Counted from the first letter of the stretch, positions 1 through 5,599 are shown. The stretch is 6,250 bases of DNA from an uncultured Collinsella sp. (GCA_900553165.1 USCN01000080.1:1-6250); one strand, 5' to 3'. The notes: a model not told the origin generated them from the sequence alone. Translations and numbers: made by a program.

Positions 1-840
1 GGTGAGCACATCCTCGAGAATCTGGCCGACGCCATCCACGCCAAGATGGCCGAGAAGGAGATCACCTCCGAGCAGGTGGAGGGCGTCGGCATCGGCGTCC
101 CCGGCCCCGTGCTGGACAGCCGCGTCGTCCCCATCATCTGCGCCAACCTTGGTGGCTGGGGCGAACGGAACGTCTCGGCCCAGCTGTCCGGCCTGCTGGA
201 CGGCATGAAGGTGCTGGTGGGCAACGACGCCAACGTGGCTGCTCTGGGTGAGATCTGGAGGGGTACGGCCAAGGGCTGCCGCAGCGCAGTCATGGTCACG
301 CTGGGTACCGGCGTCGGCGGCGGCGTCATCGTCAACGGCAAGGTCATCGACGGCGCACACGGTGCCGGCGGCGAGATCGGCCACATCACCGTCAACCCCC
401 ACGAGACGGCGGTCTGCGGCTGCGGCAAGCACGGATGTCTGGAGCAGTATTCCAGCGCCACCGGCGTGGTGAGCAACTACCTTGCCGAGTGCAAGAAGGC
501 GGGTGTCGAGCCCATTGAGCTCACCGGCCCCTCCGATTCCAAGGACGTGTTCCAGGCCTGCCGCGAGGGCGACAAGCTTGCGCTGGCCGCAGCCGACACC
601 ATGGCCGACTACCTTGGCCGCGCCCTGGCGCTTATCGCCAACGTGGTCGACCCCGAGATGTTCCTGATCGGTGGCGGCGCGTCTGCCTCGGCCGATGTTT
701 ATCTCGACAAGGTTCGCGAGCACTTTAAGCAGTACGCGCTCTCTGCCTCGCGCGAGACGCCCATTAAGGTCGCTTCGCTCGGAAACGACGCCGGCATCAT
801 CGGTGCCGCCTACGTAGCCCTGCGCGCCGCCGGTAAATAG
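1..840 (+). CDS. glcK: ROK-family glucokinase (5'-truncated by window edge)
   Basis: Phosphorylates glucose to glucose-6-phosphate with ATP in the cytosol, the entry step to glycolysis. The reading frame is open from base 1 (GEHILENLADAIHAK...), so the gene starts upstream; about 279 residues are visible against roughly 310-325 for the family. The missing N-terminus would carry the first phosphate-binding motif. Visible family marks: the GVGIGVPGPV strand; VGNDANVAALGE with the predicted catalytic base Asp at 226-228; the LGTGVGGG phosphate loop near 301-330; and the ROK signature GAGGEIGH followed by the zinc cluster C-G-C-G-K-H-G-C (His at 382-384, Cys at 415-417, 421-423 and 436-438). Near the C-terminus is a LIGGGASA adenosine-loop motif. 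ROK proteins also include fructokinases, N-acetylmannosamine kinases and repressors. The visible part shows no sign of a repressor, but a DNA-binding N-terminus is not excluded. Glucokinase fits best because of its resemblance to Gram-positive GlcK. Confidence 0.9.
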   Translation, partial: GEHILENLADAIHAKMAEKEITSEQVEGVGIGVPGPVLDSRVVPIICANLGGWGERNVSAQLSGLLDGMKVLVGNDANVAALGEIWRGTAKGCRSAVMVTLGTGVGGGVIVNGKVIDGAHGAGGEIGHITVNPHETAVCGCGKHGCLEQYSSATGVVSNYLAECKKAGVEPIELTGPSDSKDVFQACREGDKLALAAADTMADYLGRALALIANVVDPEMFLIGGGASASADVYLDKVREHFKQYALSASRETPIKVASLGNDAGIIGAAYVALRAAGK

Positions 841-841
841 C

Positions 842-892
842 TGGTGCAAGGGGGACAGGTTACATTGCACCAACATGGTGCAAAAGGGACAG
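842..892. repeat. REP-like repeat remnant (TGGTGCAA...GGGACAG units)
   Basis: A 17-nt unit at 842-858 recurs at 876-892 with two mismatches (TGGTGCAAGGGGGACAG and TGGTGCAAAAGGGACAG). The first unit ends in a perfect 8-bp inverted repeat: TGGTGCAA at 842-849 against TTGCACCA at 865-872, with a 15-nt loop. TTGCACCA also pairs with the second TGGTGCAA at 876-883 across only 3 nt. The second unit lacks its right arm, so this looks like one whole and one truncated copy. It starts 2 nt after the glucokinase stop codon. There is no U tract, so it is not a usual terminator. The GGGGACAGG core flanked by such arms is, from memory, a recurrent dispersed repeat in bacteria including Coriobacteriia; that identification is not verified here. 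Confidence 0.5.
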
Positions 893-964
893 CCTTGGCC
901 CCCGTGCCTGCGCCCCAAAATATGCCGTGGCCCTTCCGTCTGCGAAGGCTCGGCATCGGCGTGC

Positions 965-970
965 TACCAT
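965..970 (+). promoter_or_regulatory. Possible -10 box for ppaC
   Basis: TACCAT (preceded by TGC) lies 38 nt before the ppaC start codon and agrees with a sigma-70-type -10 at four of six positions. No convincing -35 is visible 16-18 nt upstream. A small CCTTC/GAAGG hairpin (932-936/944-948) lies in that place. This is a tentative assignment. Confidence 0.25.
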
Positions 971-1008
971 AGCTACGTCCAAGTACACATATCAAGTGGA
1001 GGATATCC

Positions 1009-1932
1009 ATGGCAAACGTTCTTGTCTTTGGTCACCAGAACCCCGATAACGACGCCATCATGAGCGCCGTCGTCCTGTCCCAGCTGCTCAACCAGGTTGA
1101 GTATGCCGGCAACACCTACGAGGCCTGCGCCCTTGGTCAGCTTCCGGCCGAGTCCGCCAAGCTGCTCGCCGACGCTGGCATCGCCGAGCCCCGCGTGATC
1201 GAGTCCGTCGAGGCTGGTCAGCTCGTCGTCCTCACCGACCACAACGAGTCTGCCCAGTCCGTCGCCGGCCTTAAGGACGCCACGGTCTTTGGCGTTGTCG
1301 ATCATCACCGCATCGGCGACTTCGAGACCGCCGGCCCGCTGCACTACATCTGCCTGCCCTGGGGCTCCAGCTGCACCATCGTCACCAAGCTCGCCGGCGT
1401 GCTCGGCGTTGAGCTTTCCGACGTCCAGGCCAAGCTGCTGCTCTCGGCCATGATGACCGACACGCTCATGCTCAAGAGCCCCACCACCACCGATGTCGAC
1501 CGCGCCCTCGCCGCCAAGCTCGGCGAGCAGGTGGGCGTCGACCCGGTCAAGTTTGGCATGGAGGTCTTCCTCACCCGTCCGTCCGGCTCCTTCACCGCAG
1601 CCGAGATGGTCGGCAACGACATCAAGATGTTCGAGCCTGCCGGCAAGAAGCTGCTCATCGGCCAGTACGAGACTGTCGACAAGAGCCGTGCGCTTGGCAT
1701 GATCGACGAGATTCGCGAGGCCATGCGCGCCTACGCCGCCGAGAAGGGTGCCGACGGCATCGTCCTGTGCATCACCGACATCATGGAGGAGGGCTCGCAG
1801 GTCCTGCTCGAGGGCGAGACCGAGGCTGCTCAGAAGGGCCTGGGCATTGCCGACGAGCACGACGGCGTCTGGATGCCGGGCGTCCTCTCCCGTAAGAAGC
1901 AGGTCGCTGCCCCCATCATGGCCGCCTGCTAG
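1009..1932 (+). CDS. ppaC: Manganese-dependent inorganic pyrophosphatase (family II)
   Basis: Hydrolyses pyrophosphate to two phosphates in the cytosol, pulling biosynthetic reactions forward. The 307-residue protein matches the usual family II length (about 310) and DHH-superfamily layout. The N-terminal DHH domain holds GHQNPDNDA (His9, Asp13, Asp15), LTDHNE (Asp77), VVDHH (Asp98, His99, His100), SSCTI (120-124) and MTDTL (Asp151). Of these, His9, Asp13, Asp15, Asp77, His99 and Asp151 correspond to the bimetal-site ligands known in the family. The C-terminal DHHA2-type domain ends with the substrate-binding SRKKQ at 294-298. No CBS/DRTGG regulatory insert is present, so this is the short, unregulated form. 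The ATG at 1009 has an excellent Shine-Dalgarno GGAGGA at 998-1003 with 5-nt spacing. It is followed 20 nt after the stop codon by a strong terminator, so it is probably monocistronic. Confidence 0.97.
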   Translation: MANVLVFGHQNPDNDAIMSAVVLSQLLNQVEYAGNTYEACALGQLPAESAKLLADAGIAEPRVIESVEAGQLVVLTDHNESAQSVAGLKDATVFGVVDHHRIGDFETAGPLHYICLPWGSSCTIVTKLAGVLGVELSDVQAKLLLSAMMTDTLMLKSPTTTDVDRALAAKLGEQVGVDPVKFGMEVFLTRPSGSFTAAEMVGNDIKMFEPAGKKLLIGQYETVDKSRALGMIDEIREAMRAYAAEKGADGIVLCITDIMEEGSQVLLEGETEAAQKGLGIADEHDGVWMPGVLSRKKQVAAPIMAAC

Positions 1933-1952
1933 GTTTAGTTGACCAAACGCCA

Positions 1953-1991
1953 CGACCGGATCGCGGACGCCCCGCGCTCCGGTCGTTTTTT
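1953..1991 (+). terminator. Intrinsic terminator of ppaC
   Basis: An 8-bp perfect stem CGACCGGA/TCCGGTCG (1953-1960/1978-1985) continues, after one mismatch, into CGCGG/CCGCG (1962-1966/1972-1976). The loop is 5 nt and T6 follows at 1986-1991. It begins 20 nt after the ppaC stop codon. Confidence 0.93.
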
Positions 1992-2034
1992 GTGCACGTC
2001 GCCGCGTCGTCTCTTGGACAGGCGTGCCCGTGCC

Positions 2035-2055
2035 GTTGAGCAAATAATGTTCAAC
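2035..2055. promoter_or_regulatory. Palindromic operator-like site in the nhaA upstream region
   Basis: Arms GTTGAGCA (2035-2042) and TGTTCAAC (2048-2055) flank AATAA. They are complementary at seven of eight positions, the eighth being a G/T. The AT-rich centre contains TAATGT (2045-2050), a possible -10 box with no good -35. The half-site spacing does not match the LysR-type T-N11-A rule expected for NhaR. It could be a repressor operator overlapping a promoter, or chance. Confidence 0.3.
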
Positions 2056-2076
2056 CTGTGGTTCCGCTTTTCGGCC

Positions 2077-2199
2077 ACGCTTGCGCGCTTGTCGTGCAGG
2101 GTAGGCTAGATGCAAGCGTAATACGTTAGAGCGCGGCGCCGCCACTTGGGCGGGCCGTGCTTTTTTAAGACGGGAGCTTTCCCGTGAAAGGAGCCGCCC
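2077..2199 (+). promoter_or_regulatory. Structured nhaA leader, candidate attenuator or riboswitch
   Basis: The leader can form a 7-bp perfect stem ACGCTTG/CAAGCGT (2077-2083/2113-2119). It is followed by a terminator (2130-2166) and, just before the Shine-Dalgarno, by a 6-bp hairpin ACGGGA/TCCCGT (2170-2175/2180-2185). CGCGCT at 2084-2089 is complementary to AGCGCG at 2130-2135, the 5' foot of the terminator stem, and could act as an antiterminator. Shine-Dalgarno AAAGGAG is at 2187-2193. Li+ and Na+ riboswitches are known upstream of cation antiporter genes, including nhaA, in other bacteria. I cannot claim a match to any of those consensus structures by eye. Confidence 0.4.
2130..2166 (+). 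terminator. Terminator-type hairpin in the nhaA leader
   Basis: The left arm 2130-2143 pairs with 2149-2161: five GC pairs, a single bulged G at 2138, then seven more pairs including one GU and a closing AU. The loop is ACTTG (2144-2148) and T6 follows at 2161-2166. It is a strong intrinsic terminator by shape, yet it lies 34 nt before the nhaA start codon. No ORF ends between it and the ppaC terminator 140 nt upstream. It is either an attenuator in the nhaA transcript, the end of a short non-coding RNA, or a back-up terminator for ppaC. Confidence 0.75.
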
Positions 2200-3558
2200 A
2201 TGGCAGCACCCGAGCAGCTGTTCAACGTCCGTGAGCGCAAGCGTTTTGAGCGCCACGACATTTGGGAGCGCATCACCGAGAACGGCACGATTTCCGCCGC
2301 CGTCATGGTCTTCGCCGCCATCGCCGCCGTCATTTGCGCCAACACCGATGCCTACGAGGCCATCCATCACTTTTTGGAGACCCCGCTGTATGTGGGTCTG
2401 GGCAACCTTGCGGCCGGTCTCACCGTTGAGCTTTTCGTCAACGACTTCCTCATGGCGATCTTCTTTTTGTTGGTGGGCATTGAGCTTAAGTACGAGATGA
2501 CAGTTGGCGAGCTCAAGAACCCGCGCCAGGCTATGCTTCCCATGCTGGCGGCCGTGGGCGGCGTCGTCGTTCCCGCCTGCATCTATCTGATCTTTAACCA
2601 TGCCGGCGCGCACAACGGCTGGGCCATTCCCATGGCAACCGATATTGCCTTTGCGCTGGGCGTGCTGTCGCTTTTGGGCAACCGCGTGCCCAACGGCGTG
2701 CGCGTGTTCTTCTCGACGCTCGCCATCGCCGACGACCTCATCTCCATCGCCGCCATCGCCATCTTCTACGGTCAGAGCCCCAATCCGTTTTGGTTGGGCG
2801 CCGCCGCGCTTGTGACCTGTGCGCTCGTGTGGCTCAACAAGACGCAGCATTACCGCCTTGCCCCGTATTCGGTACTGGGCCTGCTGTTGTGGTTCTGCAT
2901 GTTCAAGAGCGGCGTGCACGCTACGCTTGCTGGCGTCATCCTGGCCTTCACCATCCCGGCCAAGTGCGGTGTTAAGCTTGATAGCCTCACCGATTGGCTG
3001 GGCGAGTGCTTGCCGCTGCTCGATGACCGCTACGACGACGAGGCGCACATCCTGGGCCAGCATGACTTTACCGTCTCGACCACCAAAGTCGAGCGCGTCA
3101 TGCACCGCGTGACCCCGCCGCTCATCCGCATGGAGCGCCTGATCTCCACGCCGGTCAACTTTGTGATCCTGCCGATCTTTGCGTTCGTCAACGCACAGGT
3201 TCGCCTAGTGGGCGTGGACATGAGCACGCTGCTCACCGACCCGGTGACGCTCGGCGTGTACTTTGGCATGCTGCTGGGTAAGCCGATCGGTATCTTTGGC
3301 ATGACGTTCGCCTTGGTCAAGCTCAAGGCCTGCGAGCTGCCGCACAATGTCAACTGGCATATGATTGCCGGCGTGGGCATTCTGGGCGGTATCGGCTTTA
3401 CCATGTCGATTCTCATCAGCGGCCTCGCCTTCCCGACGGCCCAGTTTGAGGTTCTGGCTGCCAAGGCCGCTATTCTCGCCGGCTCTGTCACCGCGGCCGT
3501 ACTTGGCATGATCTACATGAGTGTGATCTGCAAGCACCCCGCGCCCAAGAACGAGTAG
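2200..3558 (+). CDS. nhaA: Na+/H+ antiporter NhaA
   Basis: Inner-membrane antiporter that exports Na+ (or Li+) in exchange for H+, serving pH and sodium homeostasis. The 452-residue protein carries the NhaA core: IFFLLVGIELKYEM (87-100), PMATDIAFALGVLSLLG (144-160, with Thr147 and Asp148, equal to E. coli Thr132/Asp133), and the ion-binding pair Asp178-Asp179 in LAIADDLISIAAIAIFY. GKPIGIF contains Lys361 (E. coli Lys300), and GILGGIGFTMSILISGLAF lies at 393-411. About 12 hydrophobic segments are evident. It is longer than the 388-residue E. coli protein because of a roughly 35-residue polar N-terminal extension and an acidic hydrophilic loop at about 253-315 before the LPIFAFVNAQV segment. 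The ATG at 2200 has AAAGGAG (2187-2193) at 6 nt. The terminator inside its leader suggests regulated read-through. Confidence 0.96.
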   Translation: MAAPEQLFNVRERKRFERHDIWERITENGTISAAVMVFAAIAAVICANTDAYEAIHHFLETPLYVGLGNLAAGLTVELFVNDFLMAIFFLLVGIELKYEMTVGELKNPRQAMLPMLAAVGGVVVPACIYLIFNHAGAHNGWAIPMATDIAFALGVLSLLGNRVPNGVRVFFSTLAIADDLISIAAIAIFYGQSPNPFWLGAAALVTCALVWLNKTQHYRLAPYSVLGLLLWFCMFKSGVHATLAGVILAFTIPAKCGVKLDSLTDWLGECLPLLDDRYDDEAHILGQHDFTVSTTKVERVMHRVTPPLIRMERLISTPVNFVILPIFAFVNAQVRLVGVDMSTLLTDPVTLGVYFGMLLGKPIGIFGMTFALVKLKACELPHNVNWHMIAGVGILGGIGFTMSILISGLAFPTAQFEVLAAKAAILAGSVTAAVLGMIYMSVICKHPAPKNE

Positions 3559-3648
3559 GCGCGTAGAAACAGACGCCAGAGCCTGCTCGAGCGCGTGTAA
3601 AACGCGGTTTTGAGTGGTACTTGCCACCTGCCGGACACCCCAGTGGCC

Positions 3649-3693
3649 AAAAAACGCCGTTTGTGAGTACTGTCACAAACGGCGTTTCATTTT
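3649..3693. terminator. Bidirectional terminator, 15-bp perfect stem
   Basis: The 15-nt arm at 3652-3666 is exactly complementary to 3673-3687, around the 6-nt loop GTACTG. On the plus strand the stem ends in TTT and is followed by CATTTTA. On the minus strand it ends in T6 (bases 3654 down to 3649). It could end nhaA transcripts about 95 nt after the stop codon and also stop transcription arriving from the minus-strand gene. Confidence 0.8.
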
Positions 3694-3789
3694 AGGCGCG
3701 AAAAATAATGTACAAATCTATTCTGTCTGTGCATTAACGATTGCGTGGCTGGACGAAAAATGCTGATGCATCCTTCCAAAACCGGACAC

Positions 3790-3812
3790 AAAAGGCCAAG
3801 ACTGGCCTTTTT
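3790..3812. terminator. Terminator hairpin with 9-bp perfect stem
   Basis: AAAAGGCCA (3790-3798) and TGGCCTTTT (3803-3811) enclose the tetraloop AGAC. The run of T at 3808-3812 gives a plus-strand tail. On the minus strand the four terminal A/T pairs supply a short U run. The position between convergent genes fits a bidirectional terminator. Confidence 0.7.
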
Positions 3813-3824
3813 AATTCAAAATCG

Positions 3825-3845
3825 CTGTTACTAAAAAAGTAACAG
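3825..3845. terminator. Hairpin downstream of the minus-strand small gene
   Basis: CTGTTACT (3825-3832) and AGTAACAG (3838-3845) form a perfect 8-bp stem with an A5 loop on the plus strand (U5 on minus). It lies 45 nt beyond the stop codon of the minus-strand gene. The minus-strand tail CGATTTTG is only moderately U-rich, so it may work together with the hairpin at 3790-3812. Confidence 0.5.
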
Positions 3846-3890
3846 TACTCATATTTGCTATTTTTTGACCACAGGCCCCAATGACTAGGT

Positions 3891-4145
3891 TTATTCCACG
3901 GTGCCGTAGATGGCGCCCCAGCCGTGGGCGGCCAAGGCGGAGTTGAGCTGGTCGCAAAGTGACTGGCGGTCGTAATAGCCGGGCGGTAGCAGGTTCACGA
4001 TTTCCATGAGATCGGGCGCCAGGTCCAAGATTTCGGCCTGTACGATCAGATCCAGGCGGTCGATGGCGTGGCGGTCGTAAAACAGTCCGTCGACCAGGCG
4101 CTGAAGGTCGCCGAATTCCTCGGTCTGGAACGATCCGTACTCCAT
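3891..4145 (-). CDS. Small acidic protein of unknown function (84 aa)
   Basis: I do not recognise this protein. It is 84 residues, acidic (many Asp and Glu, few Lys), with no signal peptide, membrane segment or metal-binding cysteine pattern. The N-terminal half (MEYGSFQTEEFGDLQRLVDG...DRLDLIVQAEILDL) looks helical and amphipathic. The second half has LLPPGYYDRQSLCDQL and ends in HGWGAIYGTVE. The balanced amino-acid mix, unlike the Arg/Pro/Ser-rich shadow frames here, supports a real protein. So does an excellent Shine-Dalgarno AAGGAGG (complement of 4150-4156), 4 nt before the ATG at 4145-4143. It is divergent from the aminotransferase gene and convergent with nhaA, so it is probably monocistronic. 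A soluble cytosolic protein is likely; no role can be inferred from its neighbours. Confidence 0.8.
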   Translation of the reverse strand: MEYGSFQTEEFGDLQRLVDGLFYDRHAIDRLDLIVQAEILDLAPDLMEIVNLLPPGYYDRQSLCDQLNSALAAHGWGAIYGTVE

Positions 4146-4294
4146 AGTGCCTCCTTGGGCGCTTCATGCCGGCATGCGCGGCGATTCGTAATTCATTGCG
4201 ATGGACTTAATCTATCACGGCTTCATAACGTTGCGACGGTGGCGGTCTATACTTAGAAGAATTGCAACGTACCGCTTCGTGAAAGGTCGCACCC
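4146..4294. promoter_or_regulatory. Divergent promoter region with 12-bp palindrome
   Basis: This 149-bp gap separates the small minus-strand gene from the aminotransferase. It contains the perfect palindrome CATGCCGGCATG at 4165-4176, just upstream of the Shine-Dalgarno of the minus-strand gene. A possible minus-strand -10, TAGATT, is at 4214-4209 without a good -35. The plus-strand -10 candidate is listed separately. Shine-Dalgarno GAAAGG at 4281-4286 precedes the aminotransferase ATG by 8 nt. Confidence 0.45.
4248..4253 (+). promoter_or_regulatory. Possible -10 box of the aminotransferase gene
   Basis: TATACT matches the -10 consensus at five of six positions and lies 41 nt before the start codon. 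No consensus -35 occurs at 16-18 nt. TTGCGA is present at 4231-4236, but its spacer is only 11 nt. Confidence 0.4.
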
Positions 4295-5599
4295 ATGCAG
4301 ACGATCTACCAGAAGATGGAAACCACCGAACTCGATGCCGCCATCGAGGCGCTCAAAGCCGAGGTCGCCGAGGTCAAGGCCAAGGGCCTGGCGCTCGACA
4401 TGGCCCGCGGCAAGCCGTCGCCCTCCCAGGTGGACATCTCTCGACCCATGCTCGATATCCTCAATGCCGATGCCGATCTGCACGACGGCAACGTCGATTG
4501 TTCCAACTACGGCTGCTTTGAGGGCATTCCCTCGGCACGCAAGCTGGCAGGGGAGTTCCTGGGCTGCCCCGCTGAGCAGACACTCGTGCTGGGCTCGTCG
4601 AGCCTGCTGATCGAGCACGACATCGCCGGCATGTTCTGGCGCTGTGGCTCGTGCGGCAGCGAGCCCTGGGAGGCTTACGAGGCAGCGCACGACGGCAAGA
4701 AGGTCAAGTTCCTGTGCCCGGTTCCCGGCTACGATCGCCACTTTGGCATCACCGCCGACTTGGGCATCGAGAACGTTCCCGTCGCGATGACCGACAACGG
4801 CCCCGATATGGACGAAATCGAGCGCCTGGTTGCCGCCGACGATTCCATCAAGGGTATATGGTGCGTGCCCAAGTATTCCAACCCCACGGGCATCACCTTT
4901 AGCGAGGACACTGTGCGTCGCCTGGTCGAGATGCCCACGGCCGCGCCCGATTTCCGCATCTTCTGGGACAACGCCTACTGCGTGCACGACCTGTACGACG
5001 AGACCGATGAGCTCGCAAACATTTTTGACCTCGCTCGCGCGGCGGGCACCGAGGACCGCGTGGTGGCCTTTGCCTCGACGTCCAAGATCACCTTCCCGGG
5101 CGCCGGTATCGGCTTTATCGGTGCGAGCCCCGCGGTCATCGCCGAGTTCTCCAAGCGCCTGAAGGCCGGCCTCATCAGTGCCGATAAGCTCAACCAGCTG
5201 CGTCACGTGCGCTTCCTTCCCACCATCGAGGCGGTCAAGGAGCACATGAAAAAGCATGCCGAGTTTTTGCGCCCGCGCTTTGAGGCCGTTGAGCGCAAGC
5301 TCACCGAGGGCTTGGGCGATACGGGTTGCGCTACTTGGACGCACCCCCGCGGCGGCTACTTTGTAAGCTTCGATGGTCCCGAGGGCTCGGCCCAAAAGGT
5401 CGCCGCGCTCTGCGCCGACCTGGGCGTCAAGCTCACACCGGCCGGCGCCACTTGGCCCTATGGCAAGGACCCGCGCGACACCAACATCCGCATCGCGCCG
5501 AGCTATCCCACGGTCGAGGACCTGGAGGCCGCGCTCGACGTGCTGGTGCTGGCCGTTAAGCTTGTCGCTGCCGAGCTTGCTCGTGCCGAGCGCGCCTAA
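4295..5599 (+). CDS. PLP-dependent aminotransferase, aspartate aminotransferase subgroup Ic type
   Basis: A fold-type I PLP enzyme of 434 residues, most like the distinct bacterial group known from actinobacterial AspT (the Asp_aminotransf family). It probably interconverts aspartate plus 2-oxoglutarate with oxaloacetate plus glutamate in the cytosol. Visible marks: LDMARGKPSPSQVDIS (34-49), the family's N-terminal substrate-loop motif; GSSSLLIEHD (100-109), the phosphate-binding turn; KYSNPTGITF with NPTG at 196-199; WDNAYCVHDL with Asp225 and Tyr228, which contact the PLP ring; and STSKITFPGAGIGF with the Schiff-base Lys264. NIRIAPS contains Arg399, predicted to bind the substrate alpha-carboxylate. 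The ATG at 4295 has GAAAGG at 8 nt; an in-frame ATG at 4316 lacks a Shine-Dalgarno. The true amino-acid substrate cannot be fixed from sequence alone. No biosynthetic partner gene is adjacent, so it is probably its own transcription unit. Confidence 0.9.
   Translation: MQTIYQKMETTELDAAIEALKAEVAEVKAKGLALDMARGKPSPSQVDISRPMLDILNADADLHDGNVDCSNYGCFEGIPSARKLAGEFLGCPAEQTLVLGSSSLLIEHDIAGMFWRCGSCGSEPWEAYEAAHDGKKVKFLCPVPGYDRHFGITADLGIENVPVAMTDNGPDMDEIERLVAADDSIKGIWCVPKYSNPTGITFSEDTVRRLVEMPTAAPDFRIFWDNAYCVHDLYDETDELANIFDLARAAGTEDRVVAFASTSKITFPGAGIGFIGASPAVIAEFSKRLKAGLISADKLNQLRHVRFLPTIEAVKEHMKKHAEFLRPRFEAVERKLTEGLGDTGCATWTHPRGGYFVSFDGPEGSAQKVAALCADLGVKLTPAGATWPYGKDPRDTNIRIAPSYPTVEDLEAALDVLVLAVKLVAAELARAERA

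Larger units (their letters stand above)
3559..3890. other. Non-coding convergent region with three perfect hairpins
   Basis: 332 bases separate the nhaA stop codon from the stop codon of the minus-strand gene. No convincing ORF lies on either strand. Starting near 3645 the composition turns AT-rich compared with its surroundings. It contains a small AAAAC/GTTTT hairpin (3599-3603/3607-3611), the stem GCCAC/GTGGC (3623-3627/3643-3647) and three perfect inverted repeats listed separately. AAATAATGTACAA at 3703-3715 matches the centre and right arm of the nhaA upstream palindrome (2042-2054) at 12 of 13 bases. A short unannotated RNA between 3688 and 3812 is possible, but I see no good promoter for one. 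Confidence 0.6.

Noticed and set aside
842..892. The short repeat pair read as a CRISPR fragment
   Set aside because: There are only two imperfect 17-nt units with a 17-nt gap, and the unit is itself part of an inverted repeat with the intervening bases. No further repeats or cas genes are present.
924..954. Hairpin CCTTC/GAAGG with outer GCCG/CGGC as a glucokinase terminator
   Set aside because: The inner stem is short, the outer arms do not stack continuously and no U tract follows.
973..3105. A 710-codon antisense ORF on the minus strand across ppaC, the intergenic region and most of nhaA
   Set aside because: It lies opposite two clearly conserved genes and crosses the ppaC terminator and the nhaA leader. 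Its product is Gly/Asp/His/Arg-rich without a domain pattern. Long antisense frames of this kind arise from GC-rich third codon positions.
3205..3676. Small minus-strand ORFs over the nhaA 3' end and the downstream hairpin region
   Set aside because: They are translations of the antisense strand of nhaA and of repeat or hairpin sequence, without ribosome binding sites or recognisable domains.
3811..4167. A 118-codon minus-strand ORF overlapping the 84-aa gene in another frame
   Set aside because: Arg/Pro-rich shadow composition and it runs through the terminator hairpins. The 84-aa frame has the strong Shine-Dalgarno and a natural composition.
4253..5395. A 380-codon antisense ORF opposite the aminotransferase
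   Set aside because: Same shadow effect: the plus-strand product has all PLP-enzyme motifs, whereas the antisense product has biased composition and no plausible ribosome binding site or family.
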